Shown: positions 17,710 to 27,742 of the stretch, one piece after another
Layout of the letters: every line of letters begins with the position of its first letter
How positions within the stretch are numbered: position 1 is the stretch's first letter
NCBI RefSeq assembly: GCF_009495355.1
Contig: NZ_VZAD01000072.1
Coordinates: 1 to 64,000, forward strand
Direction: 5' to 3'
DNA: 64,000 nucleotides
DNA from: Segatella copri
Lineage (GTDB): Bacteria > Bacteroidota > Bacteroidia > Bacteroidales > Bacteroidaceae
Program-made: the position numbers and the translations under genes
The notes under the pieces: model-generated
The model's input: only the letters and a program-made list of their open reading frames with translations
Database searches by the model: none
Told to the model about the DNA's origin: nothing

Positions 17710-20115
17710 TTATTCTACTGTGAACATAACATTCTTCGTTTCTCTACTATTAGGGCCTACCATGACGTCGAAATCGCCAGATTCGAGAACATACTGTAGG
17801 TTGGCATTATAGAACTTCAGCATATCAGGAGTTATGTGGAAAATTACCTCCTTACTCTCGCCTGCAGCAAGATGAATGCGCTGAAAGCCTTTCAACTCTT
17901 TAACAGGACGGGAAATGCTTGCCACTTTATCTCGAATGTAAAGCTGTACGATTTCATCGGCTGCACAACGACCTGTGTTCGTAACACGAATGGTGGCAGT
18001 GATGTCGGCATGGTCGTTCCACGTATCGCTGTCGGCAGAGGCTACACTCGCTTTATGGGAACTCAACTGCAATGAACCATACTCAAAGGTGGTATAGCTC
18101 AAGCCGTAGCCGAAGGGATAGAGAGCACCGTTGCGTACATCCAGGAAGTTGCTGGCATATTTGGCAAATCGAGGATTGTCATCGGGTACAGGACGTCCTG
18201 TATTTTGGTGATTGTAATAAAGAGGTTCCTGACCTGTAGCCTTGGGCAAAGAGGTGGTAAGCTTGCCACTGGGCACTTTGTCGCCAAAAACCACATCACA
18301 GATGGCATCGGCAGCCTCAGAACCGCCAAACCATACATTCATGATGGCAGGGATATGATTTTTCTCCCAAGTAAGCACGGTAGGACGACCAGAGAAATTG
18401 AGTAGCACGATGGGCTTACCTAATTGGGCAAGTTTTTCGAGCAAGTCGCGCTGTGTGTCGGGCATACGCAAGTCGGTACGACTGGCACATTCACCACTCA
18501 TATCGGCAGTCTCGCCCATGGCACAAACGATAACATCAGCTTGGCGTGCTATCTGCAAAGCCTCAGCCTTCAGCTTAGCATCATCCCCACGAGTTATAGT
18601 CTTGCCAAACTCACCATCTTTCTGTTCTTGCTCGTCGTACACCACATTGCAACCTTGAGCATAAAGCAAAGTGGCTTTTCCTGCAAGAGCCTTCTCCATA
18701 CTCTCTTTGAGTGAGGAATAGCGGTCGTGAGTAGCTGCAACGCTCCAAGTACCACTCATATTGTTGCGCGTGTCGGCAAGCGGTCCGATGAGAGCTATCT
18801 TTCCCTTCTTGCTGAGTGGTAAAAGCTGTTGGTCGTTCTTGAGAAGTACAAAGGTTTCGGCAGCTATGTCACGTGCAGCCTTGCGATGACTGGCTGTAAA
18901 GATGTCCGTCTTCTGGCGTTTGCTGTCACAGTAGCGATAAGGGTCGGCAAAGAGTCCCAACTTGTATTTAGCCTCTAAGATGCGTCGGCAAGCGGTGTCA
19001 ATATCAGCTTCGCTCACCTTTCCTTCCTTAACGCTCTGCTCCAGGTATCGCACGAAGCCTTGCGAGCACATGTCCATATCTGTTCCAGCAAGGAGCGACT
19101 GTTCAGACGCTTCCTTGAGGTCGCTGGCGGTACCATGCTGTAGTATCTCTCCGATAGAACCATAGTCGGTGACTACGAATCCCTGGAAGTTCCACTGCTT
19201 GCGCAGCACATCGGTCATCATCCAGTGACTGGCGGTGGCTGGCACATAGTCGATAAGATTGAACGAAGACATGACGCTTCCCACACCAGCGTCGACCACA
19301 GCCTTATAGGGAGGCAGAAACTGGTTGTACATGCGCACTCTGCTCATGTCGGTGGTATTGTACTCTTTGCCTGCCTCGACAGCTCCATAGAGTGCGAAAT
19401 GCTTGAGGCAAGCCATGATGTGGTCTTTGGGGACGATGGTCACACGGCTCATGTCAGCCTGCTGATAGCCGCGAGTCATGGCTGCTCCCAAGACACCACT
19501 GAGGTATGGGTCCTCGCCGAAGCCTTCGCTGATGCGTCCCCAGCGGGCATCGAGAGCCACGTCGACCATTGGCGAGAAAGTCCAGTTGATGCCATCAGCA
19601 CTTGCCTCGCGTGCCGACACTGCGCCCACCTGTCTCAGAGCTTCCTCGTTCCACGAGCAGGAGAGGGCGAGCGGTATGGGGAAGATGGTTTCGTAGCCGT
19701 GTATGACGTCCATGCCCACGAGGAGCGGAATACCGAGTCGGCTCTTGCGGATGGCCACGTCCTGCAGGGCTTTGATCTTGTCGAAGCCCTTGATGTTGAA
19801 CACGCCTCCCATTCTTCCAGCCGTAATATCGCCTGCCACCTGAGTGTCCATAGCATTTCCTGTAGTAATATCGCCTGCCACCATGAGGTTGAGCTGACCT
19901 ATCTTCTCTTGAAGCGTCATCTTGGCCATCAATTGGTCGATATATTCCTTCATGGGAAGAATCTTCTTGCTGTCAACAGCTTTCTTAGACTGACGCTTAG
20001 CTTTCTGTTTTACTTGCACCGTCTTCCATGATGCTGATGGAGAGGCAGCTATCCCCATTAAAGGAAAAGCTGCCCCCAAAAGAATGAATGATGATAACAA
20101 TAATTCTTTTTTCAT
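17710..20115 (-). CDS. GH3 beta-glucosidase (BglX-like), periplasmic
   Basis: 801 residues with an N-terminal signal sequence (MKKELLLSSFILLGAAFPLMGIAA) and a Lys-rich linker to about 50. The GH3 N-terminal barrel has LKHFALYG (237-244) and the nucleophile Asp317 in FVVTDYGS. The C-terminal sandwich and a fibronectin III-like domain (PVKELKGFQRIHLAAGESKE) follow. It should release glucose from non-reducing ends of beta-gluco-oligosaccharides in the periplasm. It is followed on the operon-like layout by a second GH3 gene upstream (20187-22439, 71 bp apart, same strand). BglX-like enzymes accept several beta linkages, so specificity is open. Confidence 0.9.
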   Translation of the reverse strand: MKKELLLSSFILLGAAFPLMGIAASPSASWKTVQVKQKAKRQSKKAVDSKKILPMKEYIDQLMAKMTLQEKIGQLNLMVAGDITTGNAMDTQVAGDITAGRMGGVFNIKGFDKIKALQDVAIRKSRLGIPLLVGMDVIHGYETIFPIPLALSCSWNEEALRQVGAVSAREASADGINWTFSPMVDVALDARWGRISEGFGEDPYLSGVLGAAMTRGYQQADMSRVTIVPKDHIMACLKHFALYGAVEAGKEYNTTDMSRVRMYNQFLPPYKAVVDAGVGSVMSSFNLIDYVPATASHWMMTDVLRKQWNFQGFVVTDYGSIGEILQHGTASDLKEASEQSLLAGTDMDMCSQGFVRYLEQSVKEGKVSEADIDTACRRILEAKYKLGLFADPYRYCDSKRQKTDIFTASHRKAARDIAAETFVLLKNDQQLLPLSKKGKIALIGPLADTRNNMSGTWSVAATHDRYSSLKESMEKALAGKATLLYAQGCNVVYDEQEQKDGEFGKTITRGDDAKLKAEALQIARQADVIVCAMGETADMSGECASRTDLRMPDTQRDLLEKLAQLGKPIVLLNFSGRPTVLTWEKNHIPAIMNVWFGGSEAADAICDVVFGDKVPSGKLTTSLPKATGQEPLYYNHQNTGRPVPDDNPRFAKYASNFLDVRNGALYPFGYGLSYTTFEYGSLQLSSHKASVASADSDTWNDHADITATIRVTNTGRCAADEIVQLYIRDKVASISRPVKELKGFQRIHLAAGESKEVIFHITPDMLKFYNANLQYVLESGDFDVMVGPNSRETKNVMFTVE

Positions 20116-20186
20116 GCTGATAATTTAGGGTTTAAGATATAATTCTGATAATTTACATGGATTATTCTTAGGAGAAACTAAGACAT

Positions 20187-22439
20187 TTACTTCAGCTCAA
20201 AGGTTTTCTTAAGCTTCAAATTGTCGGAAGCATTGCCTACCCAGGCCGCAAACAGTCCTGGCTCAGCCTTCCAGCTTGCTGTAGTCTCGTCGTAGAAGCT
20301 GAGGGCGTCCTTGCCAAGGGTGATGCTGACGTCCTTGCTCTCGCCAGGCTTCAGACTCACTTTGCAGAAGCCTTTCAGCTCCTTGAGCGGACGGTCGACC
20401 GAGGCCTTGGCATCGTGCACATAGAGCTGTACGGTCTCAGATCCGGCACGCTGACCGATGTTCTTTACCTGTACGGTGAAGGTGATGGAGTCGGCTGCTG
20501 TCATCGATGCCTTATCGGCACGCAGATTGCTGATGGCGAACTGGGTGTAGCTCAAACCGTGTCCGAAGGCGAACACAGGACGCTGCTTCTTGCGGTCGGC
20601 CCAGCGATAGCCCACATAGATGCCTTCTTTGTATTCCTCGTCGATGATGTTGCCCTCGGTCTTGGATCCACCCTCCTTTCGCCAGGTTCCGGGATAGGTG
20701 TTGAGGGCATGGGCGCCCACATTCTGCAAAGACTTCACCCAGGTGAAGGGCAGCTTGCCAGATGGGTTGGCGTCGCCCGTGAGGACAGAAGCCAAAGCCT
20801 CGCCCGCCTCAGAGCCTAAATACCAGCCCTGCACGATGGCGGGAACCTTGTCGCGCCAAGGCATGGCCACAGCGTTGCCCGAGATGTTGACATAGACGAA
20901 GTTCTTGTTGGCAGCAGCCAGAGCTGTGATAAGCTTGTCCTGCGCATAGGGCAACTCATACTGCTGTCGATCGTGGCCCTCGCAGTCCTGATAGTCGCTC
21001 TTATTGAGTCCGCCGAAGAGGATGACACAGTCGGCCGCTTTCGCCTTCTCTACAGCCTCAGCGATGAGTTCTGCCTCGCTGCGCTTGTCTTCCAGGTTCT
21101 GACCTGTGGTGACGCCATTGTAAGCGCCAGTCACATCGCCCACATAGCCTCGGGCAAAGTCAACCTCCACGCCGTCTTTGGCCAGTCGTGCCTGCAGGCC
21201 CTGTAGAGGGGAAATCTCCCGCTGTACCTTGAGCGAGGAGCTGCCTCCGCCCACGGTCATCATCTTGATGGCGTTCTCGCCCACCACGAGCACATGGCGC
21301 ACCTTCTGGGTGTTGATGGGCAGCACACGGTTGCGGTTCTGCAACAGCACGATGCCTTCCTCGGCTATCTGTCGGGCTGTGGCGTAATGTTCGTCGGAAC
21401 AGAGGAAGCCGTGAGGGCGATGGCGGTTCATCGTGGTGCGATAGAAGAGTCGCAGCACGCGACGCACCTTCTCGTCGAGCTCACGTGTGGTGTATTTGCC
21501 TTCCTGTATGGCCTTCAGATAGGGACGGGCGAGATAATAGCTGTCGTAGGCGTTGGAGGCGCCCCAGCTCAATCCATTCGTCCAAGAGCCAAACTCCATA
21601 TCAAGTCCATTCTTCACGGCTTGATCGGTGTCGTGAGCGCCACCCCAATCACTTACTACCACACCATCAAACTTCCAGTCGTTCTTCAGTATCTTGTTCA
21701 GGGTGTACTGGTTATGGCAGTTGTGCTCGTTGCGATACAGGTTGTATGCGCCCATGATGGCCCATGCCTTGCCTTGCTCAACGGCAGTCTTGAAGGCAGG
21801 CAGATAGATTTCGTGCAGGGCACGGTCGCTCACCTTCACGTTCACCTGATGGCGATATTCCTCATCGTTGTTCAGACAATAGTGCTTCACGCACGATGAT
21901 ACGCCCTTCGACTGCAGTCCCTGTACGTAGGGAACTACCATGATGGAGGCGAGGAAGGGGTCTTCGCCCATATACTCGAAGTTGCGACCATTGAGAGGTG
22001 TACGATAGATGTTGACTCCTGGTCCTAATATCATATCCTTGCCACGATAAAGTGCTTCTTCGCCCAAGGCTTCGCCATAGATACGACTCATCTGTGGATT
22101 CCAGGTGGCAGCAAGACAGGTAAGAGCTGGAAAGGCTACGCAAGAGTCGTTGGTTTGTCCTGCCTGCTCCCACTCGTCCCACAGCACGTCGGGGCGCACA
22201 CCATGTGGACCATCGTCAGTCCAGAAGTCAGGAAATCCCAATCGTGGAACTCCAGCCGATGAAAACTTGCTCTGGGCGTGAATAACTCTTATTTTCTCCT
22301 GCAAGGTCATGCGGGAGAGGGCGTCCTCGATGCGTTGCTCTACGGGCTTGGTGTCGTCCAAATAGATGGGCATCTGCTGCGCCTGAACTGAGAAAACGGT
22401 TGTCAGCGACAACACGCAGGATAATGCTAAATGTTTCAT
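20187..22439 (-). CDS. GH3 beta-glucosidase, second paralogue
   Basis: 750 residues with a signal peptide (MKHLALSCVLSLTTVFSVQA). The GH3 domain has the substrate-binding GPHGVRPD block (77-84), VKHYCLNN (184-191) and nucleophile Asp264 in VVSDWGG. A C-terminal fibronectin III-like domain (PLKELKGFCKVSLKPGESKD) closes it. It differs clearly from the neighbouring GH3 (TDYGS type), so the two may split linkage or chain-length preferences. It is the first gene of a probable two-gene GH3 transcript; a -7-like TATCTTTG lies at 22485-22492 on its strand, about 46 bp upstream of the start. Confidence 0.9.
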   Translation of the reverse strand: MKHLALSCVLSLTTVFSVQAQQMPIYLDDTKPVEQRIEDALSRMTLQEKIRVIHAQSKFSSAGVPRLGFPDFWTDDGPHGVRPDVLWDEWEQAGQTNDSCVAFPALTCLAATWNPQMSRIYGEALGEEALYRGKDMILGPGVNIYRTPLNGRNFEYMGEDPFLASIMVVPYVQGLQSKGVSSCVKHYCLNNDEEYRHQVNVKVSDRALHEIYLPAFKTAVEQGKAWAIMGAYNLYRNEHNCHNQYTLNKILKNDWKFDGVVVSDWGGAHDTDQAVKNGLDMEFGSWTNGLSWGASNAYDSYYLARPYLKAIQEGKYTTRELDEKVRRVLRLFYRTTMNRHRPHGFLCSDEHYATARQIAEEGIVLLQNRNRVLPINTQKVRHVLVVGENAIKMMTVGGGSSSLKVQREISPLQGLQARLAKDGVEVDFARGYVGDVTGAYNGVTTGQNLEDKRSEAELIAEAVEKAKAADCVILFGGLNKSDYQDCEGHDRQQYELPYAQDKLITALAAANKNFVYVNISGNAVAMPWRDKVPAIVQGWYLGSEAGEALASVLTGDANPSGKLPFTWVKSLQNVGAHALNTYPGTWRKEGGSKTEGNIIDEEYKEGIYVGYRWADRKKQRPVFAFGHGLSYTQFAISNLRADKASMTAADSITFTVQVKNIGQRAGSETVQLYVHDAKASVDRPLKELKGFCKVSLKPGESKDVSITLGKDALSFYDETTASWKAEPGLFAAWVGNASDNLKLKKTFELK

Positions 22440-22752
22440 AAGTTATATTGTTATTATTTTTTGCCGAGTGCAGCTAATCTTCTGCAAAGATAGCCAAAAA
22501 ATCAAATAAAAGCTATTTCACTTAGTAAAATAGTGGATTCGTGTACATAATGCAAGACCGCAACCTTCTATAAACAAGCTGTTTACGCAAAAACAGCCTT
22601 TCGATTTAAGTGGAAGATAATGAAAGGTAGATTAGTCGAAAAGGGGTAAATAATGGGGTGATTTTTAAGTGTCAGGATTGGCTGGAGAGCACATAGCAGT
22701 ACAGAGAATGCTGCATGATTGCTTTCCTGCCAATTCCACACAAAAGACGTCT
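22440..22752. other. 313-bp gap between GH3 and ybeY
   Basis: Apart from the GH3 -7-like element at 22485-22492 I see no gene, hairpin or repeat that stands out. It marks the boundary between the glucan locus and housekeeping genes. Confidence 0.5.
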
Positions 22753-23184
22753 TTACTTCAATATCGAAGCACCTTCGAGCATGGCGAGAGCCTTGTTCTC
22801 GTTCTCCTCCATAATCTCGCGCTCGCCCGGACCCTTGTCGTTGATGCCGCACAGGTGCAGGATGCCGTGAATGATGACACGATGCAACTCGTCGTCGTAG
22901 GTCTTGCCGAACTGCTCGGCATTGGTGCGCACAGTATCGAGCGAGATGACAATATCGCCGTTGATGACATCGCCCTCATCGTAATCGAAGGTGATGACAT
23001 CGGTGTAATAATCATGGCCCAAATACTCGTTGTTGACCTCGAGAATCTTCTCGTCGTCTACAAACATGTAGCCCACCTCACCCACTTTGCGTCCGTGCGA
23101 AGCAGCCACTTTGCGAATCCATGCGCTGGTTTCGCGCTTCTTGATTTTAGGCATTTTCACGCCTTCTACACTATATGTTATCAT
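22753..23184 (-). CDS. ybeY: Endoribonuclease YbeY (rRNA maturation factor)
   Basis: 143 residues. The metal-binding region reads HGILHLCGINDKG, matching the Bacteroidetes form of the UPF0054 motif, in which the third His of the classical HxxxHxxxxxH is not in the usual place. YbeY takes part in 16S rRNA 3' end maturation and ribosome quality control. It begins MITYSVEGVKMPKIKKR. It is separated from coaD by 138 bp that carry GGAGTTAA repeats, and both are on the minus strand. Confidence 0.85.
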   Translation of the reverse strand: MITYSVEGVKMPKIKKRETSAWIRKVAASHGRKVGEVGYMFVDDEKILEVNNEYLGHDYYTDVITFDYDEGDVINGDIVISLDTVRTNAEQFGKTYDDELHRVIIHGILHLCGINDKGPGEREIMEENENKALAMLEGASILK

Positions 23185-23193
23185 ACTTCTTAT

Positions 23194-23227
23194 GGAGTTA
23201 AGGAGTTAAGGAGTAAAAGGAGTTAAG
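23194..23227. repeat. Tandem GGAGTTAA octamer repeats
   Basis: Copies of GGAGTTAA start at 23194, 23202 and 23219, with a variant GGAGTAAA at 23210. They lie just upstream of ybeY, in the opposite orientation to most copies at 15553-15725. Confidence 0.6.
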
Positions 23228-23322
23228 ACAACACCTTTTCGTTCCTATTCTCCATTTATATACTATATATTTTTTATTATCTTTTAAAGTTCTTGAATTC
23301 TTCACTCTTCGTTCTTCACTCT

Positions 23323-23805
23323 TCACTTTTTAGGAAGAAATTCATCCACTTCTCTTCCGAAGAATCTCAACTCCCTGACGAGCGTAGAACTGATGCTGCT
23401 GTAGCGGGGATCGGAGAAAAGGAGAATGGTCTCCACACCACCCAACTGCTTGTTGATGTCGGCCTGCTCACGCTCGTACTCAAAGTCTTTTGCGCTCCTC
23501 ACGCCTCTCACCAGAAACTTGGCTCCAAGACGATGCGCCAGGTCGATGGTAAGGTCGTCGTAGGCTACTACCTCCATGCGATAACCCTTCGAAGCATCTT
23601 GCACATCTATCAGCTCTGTACACTCCTGAGGAAACACCTTCTTGATGCTCTCCACACGCTGAGAAATCTCTTCCGTGGCATGTTTGAGCTTACTCATCGC
23701 TACAGCTATCACCAATTTATCAAACATGGGGAGCGCACGTTCTGCTATATTTTGATGCCCGATTGTAAATGGGTCGAAAGTTCCCGTAAATATTCCTATC
23801 TTCAT
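23323..23805 (-). CDS. coaD: Pantetheine-phosphate adenylyltransferase
   Basis: 160 residues, normal for the family. The nucleotidyltransferase signature GTFDPFTIGH is at 8-17, and the C-terminal SSISSTLVRE block is present. It transfers AMP from ATP to 4'-phosphopantetheine to give dephospho-CoA, the penultimate step of CoA synthesis, in the cytoplasm. It starts 27 bp after the ruvB stop on the same strand, so the two may be co-transcribed. Confidence 0.93.
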   Translation of the reverse strand: MKIGIFTGTFDPFTIGHQNIAERALPMFDKLVIAVAMSKLKHATEEISQRVESIKKVFPQECTELIDVQDASKGYRMEVVAYDDLTIDLAHRLGAKFLVRGVRSAKDFEYEREQADINKQLGGVETILLFSDPRYSSISSTLVRELRFFGREVDEFLPKK

Positions 23806-23832
23806 GTAGTTAAAGTTCTTCTATCAAATTCT

Positions 23833-24867
23833 TCACTCAAACAAGTCTCCCTGCATGATGTTGCTGCCATAGGGATTGCGGCCCAGATGGTCGTAGGCAA
23901 GCTTAGTGGCCATGCGGCCGCGCGAGGTTCGCTTGATGAATCCCTCCATGATGAGGTAAGGCTCGTACACCTCCTCGATGGTTCCGGCATCCTCGCCGAT
24001 GGCTGTGGCAATCGTTCCCACGCCCACCGGTCCGCCATGAAACTTGTCGATAATGGTGGTGAGAATCTTGTTGTCTATCTCGTCCAGACCATACTGGTCG
24101 ATGTTGAGCGCACGGAGCGAGGACTCAGCAATGTCGTAGGTAATGGTGCCGTTGCCTTTCACCTGGGCGAAGTCACGCACACGGCGCAACAGCGAGTTGG
24201 CGATACGGGGCGTACCGCGTGAGCGGCGCGAAATCTCAGCCGCAGCCTCTTCCTCGATAGGCACTTTCAGGAGCATGGCGCTGCGCTTCACGATCTTTTG
24301 CAATGTTGGCGGATTGTAGTACTCCAAGTGCAGGTTGATGCCGAAACGGGCACGCAGAGGCGCTGTGAGCGAACCGCTGCGGGTAGTGGCTCCTACAAGG
24401 GTAAAGGGATTGAGGTCGATCTGAATGCTGCGAGCCGACGGACCCTTGTCGATCATGATGTCGATGCGATAGTCCTCCATGGCCGAGTAGAGATATTCTT
24501 CCACTACGGGCGACAGACGGTGAATCTCGTCGATGAAGAGCACGTCGTTGGGTTCCAGCGAGGTAAGAATGCCTGCCAGATCGCCCGGCTTGTCGAGCAC
24601 AGGACCCGATGTAATCTTCAGTCCCACGCCCAGCTCGTTGGCGATGATGTTGCTCAGCGTCGTCTTGCCCAGTCCTGGTGGACCGTGCAGCAATGTATGA
24701 TCGAGCGGTTCGCCGCGATACTTGGCAGCCTCGACAAACACCTGCAGGTTGTCCACCACGCCCTTCTGTCCGCTGAAGTCAGAGAACTTCAAGGGTCGCA
24801 GCGCCTTCTCGAATTCCTTTTCGGCAGGCGAAACCGACTCATTTCTTATGTCAAAATCTTCGTTCAT
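23833..24867 (-). CDS. ruvB: Holliday junction branch-migration helicase RuvB
   Basis: 344 residues from the ATG at 24867 ([16 protein letters not shown]). The frame is open 21 codons further up, but that extension crosses a -7-like element (TAACTTTG at 24891-24898), so the shorter start is preferred. Walker [10 protein letters not shown], Walker B LFIDEIHR and the sensor region [19 protein letters not shown] are present. With RuvA it drives branch migration during recombinational repair. Confidence 0.95.
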   Translation of the reverse strand: MNEDFDIRNESVSPAEKEFEKALRPLKFSDFSGQKGVVDNLQVFVEAAKYRGEPLDHTLLHGPPGLGKTTLSNIIANELGVGLKITSGPVLDKPGDLAGILTSLEPNDVLFIDEIHRLSPVVEEYLYSAMEDYRIDIMIDKGPSARSIQIDLNPFTLVGATTRSGSLTAPLRARFGINLHLEYYNPPTLQKIVKRSAMLLKVPIEEEAAAEISRRSRGTPRIANSLLRRVRDFAQVKGNGTITYDIAESSLRALNIDQYGLDEIDNKILTTIIDKFHGGPVGVGTIATAIGEDAGTIEEVYEPYLIMEGFIKRTSRGRMATKLAYDHLGRNPYGSNIMQGDLFE

Positions 24868-24890
24868 TCCGTAATATCTTATATTTTGTG

Positions 24891-24898
24891 CAAAGTTA
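24891..24898 (-). promoter_or_regulatory. -7 element for ruvB
   Basis: TAACTTTG read on the minus strand, 24 bp before the chosen ruvB start. I see no clean -33 TTG at the usual distance, so only the -7 is called. Confidence 0.45.
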
Positions 24899-24949
24899 CA
24901 CAATTGTATCAGAAATAAAAAGGAATTCACGAAAAAATCGACAAAAACC

Positions 24950-24981
24950 TTTGCTCACAACAAATATAATCACTACTTTTG
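24950..24981 (+). promoter_or_regulatory. Promoter of BASS transporter gene
   Basis: -33 TTTG at 24950-24953 and -7 TACTTTTG at 24974-24981 with 20 bp between them, the Bacteroidetes housekeeping layout. It lies about 63 bp before the start at 25044. Confidence 0.75.
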
Positions 24982-25043
24982 CACCCACATTCCGAACAGA
25001 ACGTATATAAGAGGGCGACAAACATTCTAAAAATATATAGGTT

Positions 25044-26015
25044 ATGTTACATTTATTTCAGGCGCTCAGCCGTTTGCTGGCCAATTACACCTCCATCTTC
25101 GTGATAGGAGTAGCTGTATTCACATTCTTCTTCCCACATACCTTCGACTGGGTACGCGGAATCACCCAGACCGTCATTCTCGGCATCATCATGCTCACCA
25201 TGGGACTGACTCTCACCACCAACGATTTCAAGATTTTGGCGCAACGCCCCCTTGATGTCTTCATCGGTGCCTGCGCCCAGTTCATCATCATGCCGGGCGT
25301 GGCCTACCTCCTTGTCCACGTATGGCACCTCGACCCTGCCCTTGCCCTCGGCATTCTGCTCGTGGGCTGTTGTCCTGGCGGTGTGTCGAGCAACATCATG
25401 AGCTATCTCTGTCATGGCGACGTGGCTTTCTCGGTGGGAATGACCTGTGCCTCCACCATCCTCGCTCCTGTCATGACGCCGCTGCTGATGAAGATTACAG
25501 CTGGCGAAATCATCCATATCGACGCCATCGGCATGTTCCAGGGCATTCTGCTCGTAACCATCATCCCTGTAGCCATCGGCTGCACACTCAACTACATTTA
25601 CGGCAAGAGGGAGTGTTTCCCCACCATTCAGAGCCTGATGCCCGGCATCAGCGTCACCTGCCTGGCGTTTATCGTGGGCGGCGTTATCTCTACCGTTCAC
25701 GACGACCTTGTGGCACGCGGCATGATGCTCTTCCTCTGGACCTTTGCCGTCGTCTTCTGCCACAACACCCTGGGCTATTGCCTCGGCTGGCTGGCCGGTA
25801 AGCTGGCAGGCTTCAACACAGCCAAGAAGCGCACCATCAGCATCGAGGTGGGAATGCAGAACGCCGGTCTTGCCACCGTCCTGGCCGGAAACTTCTTTGC
25901 CGCCCAGCCTCTTGCCGTACTGCCCTGCGCCATCAGCTGTGCATGGCACAGTATTTCGGGCACCATCCTGGCTGGCATCTATCTGAAATGGGATAAGATG
26001 CACGGAAAAGGTTAA
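25044..26015 (+). CDS. Bile acid:sodium symporter (BASS) family transporter
   Basis: 323 residues with about nine to ten hydrophobic segments. Family features include ILGIIMLTMGLTL, GCCPGGVSSNIMSYL and ISIEVGMQNAGLATVLA, the last carrying the conserved Glu and Asn-Ala region linked to sodium binding. It probably moves an organic anion (bile acid, pantoate or a keto acid) with sodium across the inner membrane. It is a single-gene transcript with its own promoter and a bidirectional terminator downstream. Confidence 0.85.
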   Translation: MLHLFQALSRLLANYTSIFVIGVAVFTFFFPHTFDWVRGITQTVILGIIMLTMGLTLTTNDFKILAQRPLDVFIGACAQFIIMPGVAYLLVHVWHLDPALALGILLVGCCPGGVSSNIMSYLCHGDVAFSVGMTCASTILAPVMTPLLMKITAGEIIHIDAIGMFQGILLVTIIPVAIGCTLNYIYGKRECFPTIQSLMPGISVTCLAFIVGGVISTVHDDLVARGMMLFLWTFAVVFCHNTLGYCLGWLAGKLAGFNTAKKRTISIEVGMQNAGLATVLAGNFFAAQPLAVLPCAISCAWHSISGTILAGIYLKWDKMHGKG

Positions 26016-26047
26016 TAACTGAACTATCCAATAAACACCCCATAAAA

Positions 26048-26090
26048 AAATCGGCTCTTTCCTCATCTTTTGTGAAGAAAGAGCCGATTT
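26048..26090. terminator. Bidirectional terminator
   Basis: A perfect 14-bp stem AAATCGGCTCTTTC (26048-26061) / GAAAGAGCCGATTT (26077-26090) between the convergent BASS and S41 protease genes. A-run before and T-run after suit both strands. Confidence 0.85.
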
Positions 26091-26098
26091 CATATCTG

Positions 26099-27682
26099 CT
26101 ATTTGCCATGCGTAAGCAACTGCACGGCACGCATCACAATCTCGTTGGTTTCGTTCCAAACTTGGAAATACTGGCTCATATCCCAAATATCTCGCGCTAC
26201 AAGGGCTTTGAGCTGTATGGACAGGTATTTCCTCGTCTGAGCCAATTCGGCGGCGTCACGGGGCTCAATTTTCTCTTTCTTGCCATCGGCGATGATTTCC
26301 TCTACAAGGCTCTGAGGAACCTCATAGCTTGCCAGGAACTTACCAAAATCCTTGTACTGGCTCTTCAGCTCTTGGCGATGGGCGTCGATGAACTTCAGGC
26401 TGTGGTTGATGACGATGCTCTTGGCTGTAAGCAAGCGATGCATCTTGGTGTACTTGGTCGTATCGAGAGGCACGAAATAATCGGGCATGATACCTCCGCC
26501 GCCATAAACCACACGATGCTTGCGCAGGGTGTAATACTTCAGAGAGTCGGACAGATGGATGCTGTCCTGGTTGGTGAACTCGCCGTGCTTGTAGCGGTTG
26601 TCGAGATCCATGGCATAATCCTCGCGCTCGCCCTTCTTGTAAGGCTTCTGGATGCATCGGCCGCTCGGCGTATAGTAATGGGCTATGGTGAGACGTATCT
26701 CGCTTCCATCCTCAAAGGTAAGAGGGCGCTGCACCAATCCCTTGCCAAAAGTGCGACGACCTACGACAACGCCTCGGTCCTGGTCTTGTATGGCACCCGA
26801 CACGATCTCGGCTGCCGAAGCCGAGAACTCGTTGGTGAGAACCACGAGCTTGCCCTTGCGCCAGCGTCCGTTGGCCTCAGCACGGAACTCCTGTCGAGGC
26901 GCTGTACGGCCATTGGTGTAGACGATGAGGTCGCCTTTCTCCAAAAACTCGTTGGCTATCTTGGCTGCCGTCTGAAGATAGCCTCCACCATTGTCCTGAA
27001 GGTCGAAGATGAGGTCTTTCATGCCTTTCTTCTTGAGCGAGTCCATAGCGACAGAAACCTCCTTGTGGCTGGTCATTCCGAAGCTGCCCAGACGGATGTA
27101 TCCGATTCCGGGGCGAATCATATAGGCTGCATCCATCGTGGTGACTGGTATCTTGTCGCGCTTGACACGGAAGGAAAGCTTGTCCTTGATGCCACGGCGC
27201 ACAACAGTGAGGTTGACTATGGTTCCCTTGGGTCCGCGAAGGCGCTTCATGATTTCTTCCTTGCTCATCTTGACGCCTGCGATGGCTGTGTCGTTGACTG
27301 CCACAATGCGGTCGCCGGCTATGATGCCCACTTTCTCGGAAGGCCCGTTGACAACGGGCTGAATGACGAGGAGTGAGTCGTCGACCATGTTAAACTGCAC
27401 ACCGATGCCATCAAAAGAGCCGTTGAGCGACTCATTCATCGCCTGTGTCTCCTTGGCTGTGGTGTAAGAGGAATGAGGATCGAGCTTCTCCAACATGCCA
27501 CGAATGGCGTCCTCGACAAGCTTGTTCTCGTCGACGCTGTCGACATAGAGATTGGCAATGGCTATCTCTGCCCTGCCCAACTTCTCTATCGGGCTGTTCT
27601 TGCCCATTCTGATGCGCATCTGGGCACTGGCAGAAGTTACTGCCAGGAATGCTATCAGTGCAAACAATAGATATTTCTTCAT
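26099..27682 (-). CDS. C-terminal processing peptidase (S41 family, CtpA/Prc-like)
   Basis: 527 residues with a signal peptide (MKKYLLFALIAFLAVTSASA). A PDZ domain (about 90-165, GIGVQFNMVDDSLLV and KVGIIAGDRIVAVN) precedes the S41 peptidase domain. The Ser/Lys catalytic pair is visible as Ser289 in NEFSASAAE and Lys314 in TFGKG, 25 residues apart as in known Prc proteases. It should cleave periplasmic or outer-membrane protein tails. It is convergent with the BASS gene and shares its terminator. Confidence 0.92.
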   Translation of the reverse strand: MKKYLLFALIAFLAVTSASAQMRIRMGKNSPIEKLGRAEIAIANLYVDSVDENKLVEDAIRGMLEKLDPHSSYTTAKETQAMNESLNGSFDGIGVQFNMVDDSLLVIQPVVNGPSEKVGIIAGDRIVAVNDTAIAGVKMSKEEIMKRLRGPKGTIVNLTVVRRGIKDKLSFRVKRDKIPVTTMDAAYMIRPGIGYIRLGSFGMTSHKEVSVAMDSLKKKGMKDLIFDLQDNGGGYLQTAAKIANEFLEKGDLIVYTNGRTAPRQEFRAEANGRWRKGKLVVLTNEFSASAAEIVSGAIQDQDRGVVVGRRTFGKGLVQRPLTFEDGSEIRLTIAHYYTPSGRCIQKPYKKGEREDYAMDLDNRYKHGEFTNQDSIHLSDSLKYYTLRKHRVVYGGGGIMPDYFVPLDTTKYTKMHRLLTAKSIVINHSLKFIDAHRQELKSQYKDFGKFLASYEVPQSLVEEIIADGKKEKIEPRDAAELAQTRKYLSIQLKALVARDIWDMSQYFQVWNETNEIVMRAVQLLTHGK

Positions 27683-27742
27683 AAATTCATATTTTATTAT
27701 TTTCAGGCACAGGGATAATATTTACCCCTTGGAATAAATTTA

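Noticed and set aside
19225..20031. 268-codon plus-strand frame opposite GH3
   Set aside because: Antisense to the GH3 N-terminal domain; no features of a real protein.
25053..26186. 377-codon minus-strand open frame opposite the BASS transporter
   Set aside because: It is antisense to a clear membrane transporter gene and is mostly charged low-complexity text.
26072..27376. 434-codon plus-strand open frame opposite the S41 protease
   Set aside because: Antisense to a gene with a complete PDZ and Ser/Lys catalytic site; an effect of GC-rich codon use.
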